From NCBI RefSeq assembly GCF_900187325.1, contig NZ_FZMZ01000006.1, positions 248,001 through 312,000 on the forward strand: a stretch of 64,000 bases of DNA, read 5' to 3'. A program made the position numbers and the translations under genes. The notes beneath the pieces are model-generated. The model searched no databases and was not told the DNA's origin. It saw nothing but the letters and a program-made list of their open reading frames with translations. Source of the DNA: Virgibacillus ndiopensis. GTDB lineage: Bacteria; Bacillota; Bacilli; Bacillales; Amphibacillaceae. Below, piece after piece: positions 26,437-34,810 of this stretch; within the stretch, counting starts at the first letter, position 1, and each line of letters opens with the position of its first letter.

Positions 26437-26565
26437 AAAATAAACTTAATTGAATAATATGTAGAGAAGGAATTTTATAGGTAATTGTAGACACAAATGT
26501 AGGAGTCGTCACTTATAATGTAAGCGTATTCAAAACTCTTTTCAACGATTAGAGGAGGGAGAAAC

Positions 26566-27471
26566 ATGGGACATTGGCCAGGGTTTGTTCAGATTAAGGA
26601 AGTTGGACCACGGGATGGTTTGCAAAATGAAAAGAAATTGGTTGCGACGCCAGATAAAGTTAACTGGATCAATATGTTATCTGATTCCGGCGTAAAGGAA
26701 ATTGAGTTTTCATCGTTTGTCAATCCTAAATGGATACCTGCATTGTCAGATGCACATGAGCTTGGAAAGAAAATTAAACGCAATCCGGATGTCAGGTATT
26801 CTGCATTGGTTCCAAATATGAAAGGTCTGGAACTTGCTCTTGAATCTGGTATTGATGGGGCTTCCGTATTCATGTCTGCAAGTGAAACGCATAATAAGAA
26901 AAACATAAATAAAACGATTGCAGAGACATATCCGGTACTAGAAGAAGTTGTTAAGGAAGCCAAAAAGTCTGGTAAGCATGTAACAGGTTATGTTTCTACT
27001 GTGTTTGATTGTCCATATGAGGGAAGAATTTCACCAGAACAAGTTATTCAAGTTTGTGATCGATTAATCGATTTTGGTGTGGACGATATCTCACTTGGCG
27101 ATACAATCGGTTCAGCGGTCCCTTTGCAAGTAGAACAATTGCTTGAAGCAGTGCTGGCAAGGTATCCGAAAGAAAAGATTATCATGCATTTTCATAATAC
27201 AAGAGGAATGGCTATTGCTAATATCATGACATCGATGCAGTACGGTATCTCTCGCTTTGATAGCTCCATCGGTGGGCTGGGTGGTTGTCCATATGCTCCC
27301 GGTGCGGCAGGAAATGTGGCGACAAATGACGTATTATACCTCATGCATGGACTGGGAATTAAAACTGGGGTAGATGAAAAGAAACTTCAAGAAGCGGCAC
27401 TTTTTATCCAAAACAAATTGGGGAAGCCACTACCTAGCAAATCACTTGCCTATGCTGTAAGTCAGCAATGA
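26566..27471 (+). CDS. mvaB: Hydroxymethylglutaryl-CoA lyase
   Basis: Cleaves 3-hydroxy-3-methylglutaryl-CoA to acetoacetate and acetyl-CoA, the last step of leucine/isovalerate breakdown. A 301-residue HMGL-like TIM barrel: KEVGPRDGLQNE (residues about 12-23, substrate Arg and metal Asp), SLGDTIGSA, metal-binding HFHNTRGMA, and the active-site Cys loop GGLGGCPYAPGAAGN. AGAGGAGGG precedes the ATG. It is a stand-alone gene with its own promoter, a palindromic operator and a terminator. The usual partner liu/yng genes are not in the window. Confidence 0.93.
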   Translation: MGHWPGFVQIKEVGPRDGLQNEKKLVATPDKVNWINMLSDSGVKEIEFSSFVNPKWIPALSDAHELGKKIKRNPDVRYSALVPNMKGLELALESGIDGASVFMSASETHNKKNINKTIAETYPVLEEVVKEAKKSGKHVTGYVSTVFDCPYEGRISPEQVIQVCDRLIDFGVDDISLGDTIGSAVPLQVEQLLEAVLARYPKEKIIMHFHNTRGMAIANIMTSMQYGISRFDSSIGGLGGCPYAPGAAGNVATNDVLYLMHGLGIKTGVDEKKLQEAALFIQNKLGKPLPSKSLAYAVSQQ

Positions 27472-27488
27472 TAATCAAAATATCTAAC

Positions 27489-27540
27489 AGTCACTATTTT
27501 TGTATGGGTGCACACCATATTGAAAATAGTGACTTTTTTT
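27489..27540 (+). terminator. mvaB terminator
   Basis: Perfect 12-bp outer stem AGTCACTATTTT / AAAATAGTGACT with an internal TATGG/CCATA stem, then TTTTTTT. Confidence 0.85.
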
Positions 27541-27604
27541 ACTTCTAAAGGCAGATTGTAACAAAAAATATTCTTGTCTTAGGAGCGCTGAAGTGCAGGT
27601 AAAA

Positions 27605-27672
27605 GTGGGTCAGGAGAATCGATCATATGTCTCGGAATAATTTGGGACAAGAGAACCGACTCCCATGTCCCA
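27605..27672. repeat. GGGACA palindromic repeat, copy 3 (degraded)
   Basis: A diverged half (GTGGGTCAGGAGAATCG ... ATGTCTCG) at 27605-27634, then TGGGACAAGAGAACC...CATGTCCCA at 27643-27672. It lies just upstream of the XRE regulator. Confidence 0.7.
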
Positions 27673-27687
27673 CTTGACTGGGTTAAT

Positions 27688-28302
27688 GTGCTATTCTATT
27701 ATAAAAGCACCCAAATCCAATTGGAGGGAAAGGGGAGAGTCCCAATAGAGCTACAAAACATTGGAACTAAAATAAAACAAGTTCGTTTACGAAATAAAAA
27801 AACACAGCAGCAAGTAGCTGATCAATGCGGTATCTCAAAAAGCCTTTTATCAAAAATTGAAAATGGACAGACATCCTCTGCCGTTGCAACGTTATCAAAA
27901 ATTTGTGAAGCGTTGGATGTCCCACTTTCTTGGATATTAGATGGACACCCGGAAACAGATCTTGTCTTGCTTCCGAAATCAGATAGAAACAAAATGGGAA
28001 ATGATAACATGGGTTACTCCTATGAATTACTTGCGAACAGGTCCAGATTTTCTGGAATTGAGCCGACAATTGTTCATGTTACCCCGAAGGATACGAATTT
28101 ACGACACGAACCTTATACCCATTCTCAGGATGAGTTCATTTATATTTTAGAGGGATCCATCCATTTGCTTTATGATGATGAAAAACACCATATGGTTAAA
28201 GGAGATACAGCCTATTTTAAGGGGACGAAACCACATCTATTTGTTCCAGTTGATAATGCCGGGGCTAAGGTGCTGACGGTTTTTATTGATAGTGGGGTCT
28301 AG
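27688..28302 (+). CDS. XRE family regulator with C-terminal cupin domain
   Basis: A helix-turn-helix at residues about 25-80 (IGTKIKQVRLRNKKTQQQVADQ, ISKSLLSKIENGQT) plus a small cupin (about 125-200; HSQDEFIYILEGSIHLLYDD, KGDTAYFKGTKPHLF) that probably senses a metabolite. This HTH-cupin class often controls an adjacent transporter or catabolic gene; the YjiH-type membrane gene follows. The start is unclear: the ATG at 27688 lacks a ribosome binding site, while a GGAGGG..GGGGAG purine tract sits seven bases before an ATA at 27745, after which the typical XRE start (ELQNIGTKIKQ) begins. Real initiation at a non-AUG codon is possible. Confidence 0.85.
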   Translation: MLFYYKSTQIQLEGKGRVPIELQNIGTKIKQVRLRNKKTQQQVADQCGISKSLLSKIENGQTSSAVATLSKICEALDVPLSWILDGHPETDLVLLPKSDRNKMGNDNMGYSYELLANRSRFSGIEPTIVHVTPKDTNLRHEPYTHSQDEFIYILEGSIHLLYDDEKHHMVKGDTAYFKGTKPHLFVPVDNAGAKVLTVFIDSGV

Positions 28303-28323
28303 CGTGATATATAGGAAGACGAT

Positions 28324-28350
28324 AAAACTGCCTTATTAGGTGGTTTTTTT
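28324..28350 (+). terminator. Terminator of the XRE-cupin gene
   Basis: AAAACTGCC / GGTGGTTTT hairpin with loop TTATTA, running into seven T. Confidence 0.65.
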
Positions 28351-28452
28351 ATTGGTCTATTTTAGTTTTCCTGAGTCTATGGTGAATGTAAATCAAAGAG
28401 TCTAAATAAATATTTAGTGTAGGAAGGTGAAAAAATATAGGGAGGTTTGAAG

Positions 28453-29772
28453 ATGGACAATCTTGTTAGCGATGAAAAGAGGAAGACTTTTGGTGGTAAT
28501 GTAATTAAATTTTTTGTTTACAGTTTTATTGGTATTTTTACATTTTTTGTCCCAATCACTGTCAATGGAACGTCATCTATTCCACTGGATCACATTGTTA
28601 CATTTATCCAACAGACATTTCCCGATGTAGTGCCGTATTATGTATTAATCGTTATTGTCTTTGGAGCAGCATATCCATTTCTGAATAAATCATGGAATAG
28701 AGATAGAGTTAATGTTGTATTATCAGTTTTTAAAGTGATTGGTGTGCTAGTTGCATTCATGCTAGTATTTGACTTCGGCCCAAGATGGTTATTTGATCCC
28801 GGTATGGGTCCGTTTCTCTTTGATAAACTAGTAATCTCTGTTGGGGTATTGGTGCCTATCGGAGCAGTATTTTTAGCGCTGTTAGTTGGTTATGGACTTT
28901 TAGAATTTATTGGTGTGCTGCTTCAACCGATTATGCGTCCGGTTTGGAAGACACCTGGTCGTTCAGCGATAGATGCAGTGGCATCGTTTGTTGGGAGCTA
29001 TTCGATTGGATTACTTATTACGAACAAAGTGTTTAAGGAAGGTAAATATACAATTAAAGAAGCAACCATCATAGCAACTGGATTCTCTACGGTATCGGCC
29101 ACCTTTATGATTGTAGTAGCAAAAACATTAGGTTTAATGGGAATATGGAATACCTATTTTTGGGTTACGTTGATCGTCACATTCATTGTAACGGGAGTCA
29201 CCGTTCGAATTTGGCCATTAAACAAAATAAGTGAAGCTTATTATAGTGAGGAAGGATCTCCTGAAACGGTTATTAAGCACAATCGTTTAAAAGCTGCATG
29301 GCAACAAGGAATGGAAGCTGCGGAAAATTCGTTTTCCTTATTTAATAATATAGTAGTTAACTTGAAAGATGGACTCATTATGACAGCCGCAATCCTTCCT
29401 TCCATCTTATCTGTTGGGTTATTGGGATTAGTATTAGCAGAATTTACACCAGTATTTGATATAATAGGGTACATTTTTTATCCATTCACCTGGCTCGTTC
29501 AATTACCAGAACCATTATTAGCAGCAAAAGCATCTGCAATTGAGATTGCCGAAATGTTTTTACCTGCCTTATTGGTAGTCGAAGTATCACTTGTTACGAA
29601 GTTTGTGATTGGGGTACTGTCCGTATCAGCAATCCTCTTCTTTTCAGCTGTCATTCCTTGTATTTTATCAACCGAAATCCCAGTCAGTATCCCGAAATTG
29701 ATCGTGATCTGGATTGAGCGGACGATTTTAACAATCGTAATTGTGACTCCAATTGCATATTTGCTCCTATAG
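28453..29772 (+). CDS. YjiH family membrane protein (nucleoside-recognition/Gate domain)
   Basis: Polytopic membrane protein, about 439 residues and 9-10 predicted helices (for example FFVYSFIGIFTFFVPITV, VVPYYVLIVIVFGAAYPF, IGLLITNKVFKEG, ILFFSAVIPCIL). It matches the YjiH family, which carries the Gate (nucleoside-recognition) fold also seen in spore maturation and nucleoside transport proteins. I prefer the ATG at 28453, seven bases after GGAGG, over the TTG at 28447. The preceding XRE-cupin gene may regulate it. Substrate unknown. Confidence 0.8.
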   Translation: MDNLVSDEKRKTFGGNVIKFFVYSFIGIFTFFVPITVNGTSSIPLDHIVTFIQQTFPDVVPYYVLIVIVFGAAYPFLNKSWNRDRVNVVLSVFKVIGVLVAFMLVFDFGPRWLFDPGMGPFLFDKLVISVGVLVPIGAVFLALLVGYGLLEFIGVLLQPIMRPVWKTPGRSAIDAVASFVGSYSIGLLITNKVFKEGKYTIKEATIIATGFSTVSATFMIVVAKTLGLMGIWNTYFWVTLIVTFIVTGVTVRIWPLNKISEAYYSEEGSPETVIKHNRLKAAWQQGMEAAENSFSLFNNIVVNLKDGLIMTAAILPSILSVGLLGLVLAEFTPVFDIIGYIFYPFTWLVQLPEPLLAAKASAIEIAEMFLPALLVVEVSLVTKFVIGVLSVSAILFFSAVIPCILSTEIPVSIPKLIVIWIERTILTIVIVTPIAYLLL

Positions 29773-29839
29773 AAATTTATTTGATCGTTTGATAACCGCA
29801 TTAAACCCTAAATTATGGTAATACAATCTGATTTGTACG

Positions 29840-29940
29840 AAATACGATCCGAATTTAGAAAATACGAGCGGAATCGATCGAAATACGGTCCAAAATTGAA
29901 AAATACGAGCGGAATCCACCCAAATACGATCCAACCAACA
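29840..29940. repeat. 41-bp tandem repeat array (about 2.4 units)
   Basis: Units at 29840-29880, 29881-29921 and a partial third from 29922. Each contains two related halves of 20-21 bases, AAATACGATCCGAATTTAG and AAATACGAGCGGAATC. It begins 67 bases after the YjiH stop codon. Confidence 0.8.
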
Positions 29941-30106
29941 AATTAAGCAATTTTCTTATTGTCAGTTATTCCGTCCAGAAATTATTACTGCAATTGTAAG
30001 ACTTATTTAAGATTTTGTTTATTGTGATGAAAGATTTCCCCACTAGAATGAAGGTAAGTTAAAGAAAAGGGGAGATTTATAGGAATACACGGGATATAGG
30101 GAGAAA

Positions 30107-30215
30107 CGTGGCTATCCCAAGAATGCTTGGGTTAAACCTGGGTAAAATTTGTATTCGATTATACAAGACTAAAGCGGTTAACGCATACCTTGGGTTAGCC
30201 GTTCTTTAAGTATCT
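30107..30215. other. Structured intergenic segment
   Basis: Contains a CCCAAG-AATG-CTTGGG hairpin and a distant imperfect complement (TGGCTATCCCAAG against CTTGGGTTAGCC), about 100 bases apart overall. Could be a decayed inverted-repeat element or a structured RNA. The remainder of 29941-30318 shows nothing recognisable. Confidence 0.3.
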
Positions 30216-30318
30216 GTTTGCTATTCATTTATAATTGTTGCATTCATATTTTAATTGATTTATAATAAAATAAAAATATTCTGAACATACTGTCTGGTTA
30301 GTTTGTGGTGTTGGATAA

Positions 30319-30510
30319 TTGTTAAATGCTAGGACCTATTGTCAAACGGATTGCGGTGAAATTTATCTGACCAAGCAGCACAAGTACTTAGCGAATCGGC
30401 TAGCAAACTATGGATGTCAAATAGATGTGGAGTTTGTTAGTAGAAAAGATATTTAACTTGTTGTTCCATGTTTAATCGATGGGAAAGTAATCATCGAAAA
30501 ACCAATATAG
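30319..30510 (+). pseudogene. Possible small gene interrupted by an in-frame stop
   Basis: One frame reads protein-like text from a TTG at 30319 (LNARTYCQTDCGEIYLTKQ, ANRLANYGCQIDVEF) to TAA at about 30457, then continues in the same frame as LVVPCLIDGKVIIEKPI to TAG at 30508-30510. The sense and composition on both sides of the stop suggest a decayed gene of about 60 codons containing paired cysteines. I do not recognise the family. It ends just before the ribosome binding site of the quinone oxidoreductase gene. Confidence 0.35.
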
Positions 30511-30525
30511 GAGGTAATAGAAGCC

Positions 30526-31500
30526 ATGAAAGCAGTTCAATTTAAACAATACGGTGGACCTGATGTACTGGAGGTTATTGAGACTGAAATTCCATCATTT
30601 AGTGAAAATGAAGTATTAATCGAGGTGAAAGCGATTGGTGTGAATTATGCCGATACTGCACGGCGTGAGGGGCAATATGTTGTGCCGACAAACCTACCAT
30701 TTACCCCTGGTGCAGAGGTGGCCGGCGTTATAACGGAGGTTGGTGCTAATGTTGAAGGTGTAGAAAAAGGGATGCGGGTTGTGGCGTTAATTGAGTCGGG
30801 TGGATATGCAGAGTATGCGGTTATCCCGGTAAATGCGTTGATTCCTGTTCCAGATGGTGTTCCGTTTGAACAAGCTGTTGCATTGCCATTGCAAGGGTTA
30901 ACGGCATATCACATTTTAAAAACAATGGGACGGTTGGATAAAGGCGAGACTGTTCTAATCCATGCAGCAGCTGGTGGTGTTGGTTCGTTGGCTGTTCAGC
31001 TTGCGAAACTATTTGATGCTGGTAAGGTGATTGCCACTGCCAGTACGCCAGAAAAATTAGGTTTTGCTACAAAGATGGGAGCAGATCATGGTGTAAATTA
31101 TACCGAAGATGGCTGGGAGAAACAGATTCGCGAATTGACGGGTGGAAAGGGTGTTGATGTTGCACTAGAAATGGTTGGTGGAGAAATTTTTCATAAAACA
31201 GTGACGTGTTTAGCGCCATTTGGACGACTTGTTATTTACGGGGCGGCGAGTGGTGAACAGACAAAATTTCACCCTTCTGCATTAATGAGGCGTAATCAAT
31301 CTGTTGTAGGGTTTTTCCTACCACAAATTATGCGAAAGCCTGCCTTGTTAAAGCGTAGTCTTGGCGAGCTTTTGACGTATGTAAATCATGGGGAATTGGA
31401 GCTTACAATAGGTGGAACATATCCGTTACATGATGCTTCACATGTCCATTCATTGTTGCAGGGAAGGAAGACAAAAGGAAAGCTCGTGTTGCTCCCATAG
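30526..31500 (+). CDS. NAD(P)H:quinone oxidoreductase (zinc-independent MDR/QOR family)
   Basis: 324-residue medium-chain dehydrogenase/reductase of the quinone oxidoreductase class, which reduces quinones or enones with NADPH. A GroES-like domain (about 1-120; GVNYADTARREGQY, FTPGAEVAG) is followed by a Rossmann domain (AAAGGVGSLAVQLAK, residues about 145-160) and GRLVIYGAASG. The zinc ligands of alcohol dehydrogenases are absent. TAGGAGG lies upstream of the ATG. The acyl-CoA ligase gene follows in the same direction after 78 bases. Confidence 0.9.
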   Translation: MKAVQFKQYGGPDVLEVIETEIPSFSENEVLIEVKAIGVNYADTARREGQYVVPTNLPFTPGAEVAGVITEVGANVEGVEKGMRVVALIESGGYAEYAVIPVNALIPVPDGVPFEQAVALPLQGLTAYHILKTMGRLDKGETVLIHAAAGGVGSLAVQLAKLFDAGKVIATASTPEKLGFATKMGADHGVNYTEDGWEKQIRELTGGKGVDVALEMVGGEIFHKTVTCLAPFGRLVIYGAASGEQTKFHPSALMRRNQSVVGFFLPQIMRKPALLKRSLGELLTYVNHGELELTIGGTYPLHDASHVHSLLQGRKTKGKLVLLP

Positions 31501-31578
31501 TTTTATAGGGCACACTTTCCGTTAGGGCATGCCCACAACATAAATGTAAGCGTTATCAATTAAGGGGGAGGAAGAGCA

Positions 31579-33183
31579 ATGGAAAAAGTATGGTTAAAGC
31601 ATTACCCAGAACATATACAGAGGGAACTGGAAATACCCAACGATTCAGTCCCAGATATGCTACAAAAAGCTATTGCAAATTATGGGGAGAATAAAGCACT
31701 TTATTTTTATGGTAAAGAGATAAGTTATAACGAGCTTGGTACGCAGACCGCTGCTTTCGCCTCTTCTCTGCAACAAGATGGTCTAATTAAGGGTGACCGA
31801 GTGGCAATTATGCTTCCCAACTGTCCGCAATACGTTATCAGTTATTACGGAACGTTGCAGGCTGGTGGGATAGTTACGCAGGTGAATCCAATGCTTGTCG
31901 GCAAAGAGCTTACACATATTTTAACGGATTCAGGTGCCGAAACGATTGTTATTTATGAATCGCTGCTTCCTGTATTGAATCAAATTATTGATCAAACCTC
32001 GGTTAAACGCATAATTAAAGTAAATTTAGACGGTCGTAATACGGAAGATAGCCTGGCGATAGGGTTTATTGATTACCTTCAACAAGCCGGTGGACTACCA
32101 AGGCCAGTTGACATTAATTCTGCAGAAGATATTGCTGTATTGCAATATACCGGTGGGACTACTGGTCGCTCTAAAGGGGTTATGCTTACACATCGTAATG
32201 TACGAACCAATACCATGCAAGTATATGAGTACTTTAAAGATGAAATTCAGCCTGGGAAAGATCGTTATTTAACAGTGATCCCACTCTTTCATGTGTTCGG
32301 TATGACATCATGCATGAACCTGTCTATTTATACCGGGTCGCTAAGTATTATGTTACCAAAGTTTGATTTGGATGGGGTTTTGCAAACAATAAAGGACCTA
32401 AAGCCTACCTCATTCCCAGGCGTTCCAACGATGTATGTAGCTTTAACAAGCCATCCGAAAGCAGAGGAATATGGGATTGATAGTATTCGCATCTGTAATA
32501 GTGGCAGTGCACCGATGCCTGGTGAATTACTTCGGTCGTTTGAGAAGAAAACTGGAGCAATGATTTTAGAGGGCTATGGACTTTCGGAAAGTGCACCAGT
32601 TACACATTGTAATCCATTTTTTGCAACAAGGAAGCCAGGAAGTATTGGTATTGGCATTCCTTCCACTGAATATAAAATTGTTGATTTGGAAACTGGAACG
32701 AATGAGCTACCCGCAGGAGAAGCGGGTGAGATTGTGATAAGGGGTCCACAGGTAATGAAAGGTTATTGGAACATGCCTGAAGAAACAGCACATACTCTCC
32801 GTGATGGCTGGCTATATACCGGTGACATTGCCTATATGGATGAGGATGGTTATGTATTTATCATTGATCGCAAAAAAGATTTAATAATTGCGAGTGGTTA
32901 TAATATTTATCCGCGTGATGTGGAGGAGATCATTTACGAGTATCCAGCCGTTCAAGAAGCTGTCGTGGTCGGAGTTCCTGATCCCTATCGGGGAGAGACG
33001 GTTAAAGCGGTTATTGTGTTAAAAGATGGAACACATTGTGATGAGGAGGAATTAATTGCGTATTGCCGTGAAAATATGGCAGCGTATAAAGTACCACGTA
33101 TTGTTGAGTTCAGAGATGAGCTACCAAAAACAAATGTAGGAAAAATTCTCCGAAGGGCAATTAGAGAAGAAAGTATGAAATAA
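31579..33183 (+). CDS. Long-chain fatty acid-CoA ligase
   Basis: ANL-superfamily AMP-forming ligase, 534 residues, activating fatty acids to acyl-CoA. Motifs in order: YTGGTTGRSKGVMLTH (P-loop, residues about 190-205), GYGLSESAPVTH, YTGDIAYMDEDGYVFIIDRKKD, and the C-terminal catalytic lysine in PKTNVGKILRR. GGGGGAGG precedes the ATG. It resembles LcfA/LcfB of Bacillus. Chain-length preference cannot be read from sequence. Confidence 0.93.
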   Translation: MEKVWLKHYPEHIQRELEIPNDSVPDMLQKAIANYGENKALYFYGKEISYNELGTQTAAFASSLQQDGLIKGDRVAIMLPNCPQYVISYYGTLQAGGIVTQVNPMLVGKELTHILTDSGAETIVIYESLLPVLNQIIDQTSVKRIIKVNLDGRNTEDSLAIGFIDYLQQAGGLPRPVDINSAEDIAVLQYTGGTTGRSKGVMLTHRNVRTNTMQVYEYFKDEIQPGKDRYLTVIPLFHVFGMTSCMNLSIYTGSLSIMLPKFDLDGVLQTIKDLKPTSFPGVPTMYVALTSHPKAEEYGIDSIRICNSGSAPMPGELLRSFEKKTGAMILEGYGLSESAPVTHCNPFFATRKPGSIGIGIPSTEYKIVDLETGTNELPAGEAGEIVIRGPQVMKGYWNMPEETAHTLRDGWLYTGDIAYMDEDGYVFIIDRKKDLIIASGYNIYPRDVEEIIYEYPAVQEAVVVGVPDPYRGETVKAVIVLKDGTHCDEEELIAYCRENMAAYKVPRIVEFRDELPKTNVGKILRRAIREESMK

Positions 33184-33279
33184 ATAGCTACGGTGGATAT
33201 GTTTCCTATGGCAGCTATTTAACATGGACATACTAACAATTTCCACCTCTTCTATGCATTGGGGTCTGTGGTGCTCTGA

Positions 33280-33477
33280 ACAAGGAAAATTATCGATGCT
33301 GAAGATGAAGCGACGTTAAAGCAAATGTTGATGGTTTCCTTACTTGAAGAGGTATTTAATCAAGTATTTGTGATTGTAAGGCAGCTTGATCAGGACCTGT
33401 TTGAAAATAATGAGACAGTTCGAGAGCAAGTATATACATTCATGATGTCCCATTCTTTTATAGGCTCTATTAATTAA
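33280..33477 (+). pseudogene. Gene remnant (C-terminal fragment)
   Basis: A 65-codon open stretch with protein-like composition (TRKIIDAEDEATLKQMLM, VSLLEEVFNQVFVIVRQL, FENNETVREQVYTFMM) ends in TAA at 33475 but begins right after a stop and has no ribosome binding site. The helical pattern resembles the C-terminal part of a regulator, perhaps TetR type; this is a guess. The rest of 33184-33583 holds no gene. Confidence 0.4.
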
Positions 33478-33583
33478 TAGGAATAGTAGCATTGCGGTGG
33501 TTATTTACGTTCTTATCTAGAATTATAGGGGGTCTGTCCTTTTATGGAATGCCCCCCTTTTTAGGTTCTTTTTGTGTTACAAT

Positions 33584-33997
33584 TTATCGCCACCTAATTG
33601 CCATTTCTAATTTACAGCATTCTGTATTTTCAATTTCAGAACCCATTTTCAAGTTAATTCCATCGGGATTATAACTAACGTCAATATCCCCTTGAATCCC
33701 CGTGGATTCAATAAGTTTCTCAACTTTGTCCAATTCATTCTTTTGAGCTGCATCCATTACTTTGTAGGCAAATTGTTCAGAATCGGCAAGTTTATTCAAA
33801 ATAATAGCTGCTTCATTCAATAATTTTCTAAATGCACCAGCTGATTCGTGAAAAAAAGATGGATTAACCTCTGGAAAATCTGGGCGAACATATGGAATGA
33901 ATGGTCGTGATTGGTGATGGATACATGGTGGTGGCAGATAAAAGGGCTGACGATAGGACGCATAGTAATATGGGTTAGGCTGCACAGGGTAATGCAT
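33584..33997 (-). CDS. Conserved hypothetical protein, possible spore coat (YuzC-like) component
   Basis: 137 residues. The first 40 are rich in Tyr, Pro and His (NPYYYASYRQPFYLPPP), typical of coat-associated proteins. The rest is a helical region (AFRKLLNEAAIILNKLADS, QKNELDKVEKLIES) and a beta-like end finishing CCKLEMAIRWR. The layout recalls the inner spore coat protein YuzC, a tentative match from memory. GGAGGG precedes the ATG. It lies next to the sporulation genes prkA and yhbH. Confidence 0.6.
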   Translation of the reverse strand: MHYPVQPNPYYYASYRQPFYLPPPCIHHQSRPFIPYVRPDFPEVNPSFFHESAGAFRKLLNEAAIILNKLADSEQFAYKVMDAAQKNELDKVEKLIESTGIQGDIDVSYNPDGINLKMGSEIENTECCKLEMAIRWR

Positions 33998-34165
33998 ATA
34001 ATGACCCTCCTACGTTTAAATTCATAATAGTTACTATATGTCTTGAAGTTATTAATGTGATATACGCCCTCTAATTTTAATTAGACCTCCATAGGTATTT
34101 GTATATACATGATCGTGTATTTTTGAATAACGTAAAGTACGACGATCTACAAGGGGGGTATAGTT

Positions 34166-34453
34166 ATGCCACAACGAAGAAGCAGAGGGTTAGGATTTTG
34201 CATTTTTCCAGGTTATAAATATTGTGGTCCGGGTTGCAGCGGTCCAGGTGCTCCGGTTAATGAAGTCGACGCGGCTTGTAAGGCACATGACGAATGTTAT
34301 CGCAGATTCGGTCCTAGCTGTATGTGTGACCGTGAATTTATGCACCGTCTCCGCAGGGAAATCGATCCATATACGCAAAAAGGCAGACACGCAAGAACTT
34401 TATACAATTATATGAAATTCCAATCATTTTTCACGTGTGGTTTTAGAAGATAG
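34166..34453 (+). CDS. Small phospholipase A2-like protein
   Basis: 95 residues with the hallmarks of the phospholipase A2/parvovirus VP1-type domain: a calcium-loop-like YCGPGCSGPG (residues 19-28) and the catalytic His41-Asp42 pair in DAACKAHDECY, with several cysteines available for disulfides. No signal peptide is visible; a basic N-terminus (QRRSRG) comes first. GGGGGG precedes the ATG. Members cleave the sn-2 ester of phospholipids; the role in a spore-former is unknown. The gene ends overlapping the 3' end of the opposing gene. Confidence 0.8.
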   Translation: MPQRRSRGLGFCIFPGYKYCGPGCSGPGAPVNEVDAACKAHDECYRRFGPSCMCDREFMHRLRREIDPYTQKGRHARTLYNYMKFQSFFTCGFRR

Positions 34454-34650
34454 GCAAATAAAAAAGAATCGTTTTCCCATTGTTTGGAATCACGATTCTT
34501 ATGTTTTGTTCGATACAAATAGTCTTTTTTCGTTTTGGTCCTTCGTGTTCGTAAATCAAGTTGTGAAAATGAGCTTCTTCCATTTTGTGGATTCCTTCTT
34601 CCCTCACGTACCAGCTTTTCTCTCTTTTTTTGGGCATTGGATTTTGCCAT
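34408..34650 (-). CDS. Small basic conserved protein (YqkK-like)
   Basis: 80 residues, highly basic (AKSNAQKKREKLVREGRRN, LRTRRTKTKKDYLYRTKHKNR). It resembles a small conserved Bacillaceae protein family (YqkK, tentative). AGGAG is placed for the ATG at 34650. The conserved part appears to end near KHKNRDS; the last roughly 25 residues are encoded through a terminator-like hairpin and the 3' end of the convergent phospholipase gene, with a 46-base overlap. Function unknown; RNA or ribosome binding would fit the charge but is speculation. Confidence 0.6.
   Translation of the reverse strand: MAKSNAQKKREKLVREGRRNPQNGRSSFSQLDLRTRRTKTKKDYLYRTKHKNRDSKQWENDSFLFAYLLKPHVKNDWNFI
34466..34502. terminator. 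Terminator-like hairpin of the phospholipase A2-like gene
   Basis: AAGAATCG / CGATTCTT stem preceded by AAAAA and followed by a T-containing stretch. It lies inside the reading frame of the opposing small basic gene. Confidence 0.5.
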
Positions 34651-34810
34651 TGCTATCACTCTCCTACTTTTATTTGACTCTTATTATACATAATTCTCAC
34701 TTTTTCACAAATAAAGCCCGGCCACCATAAAACTAGCAAAAAGTAGTCATCATTATAAGGCCCTCACCTGCATAAGCTATATAAACCGCGCCCTAGATGG
34801 AGGGAATTCA

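Noticed and set aside
34740-34800. Sigma-E-like promoter before prkA
   Set aside because: GCATAAGCT only loosely fits the -10 consensus and no matching -35 is convincing.
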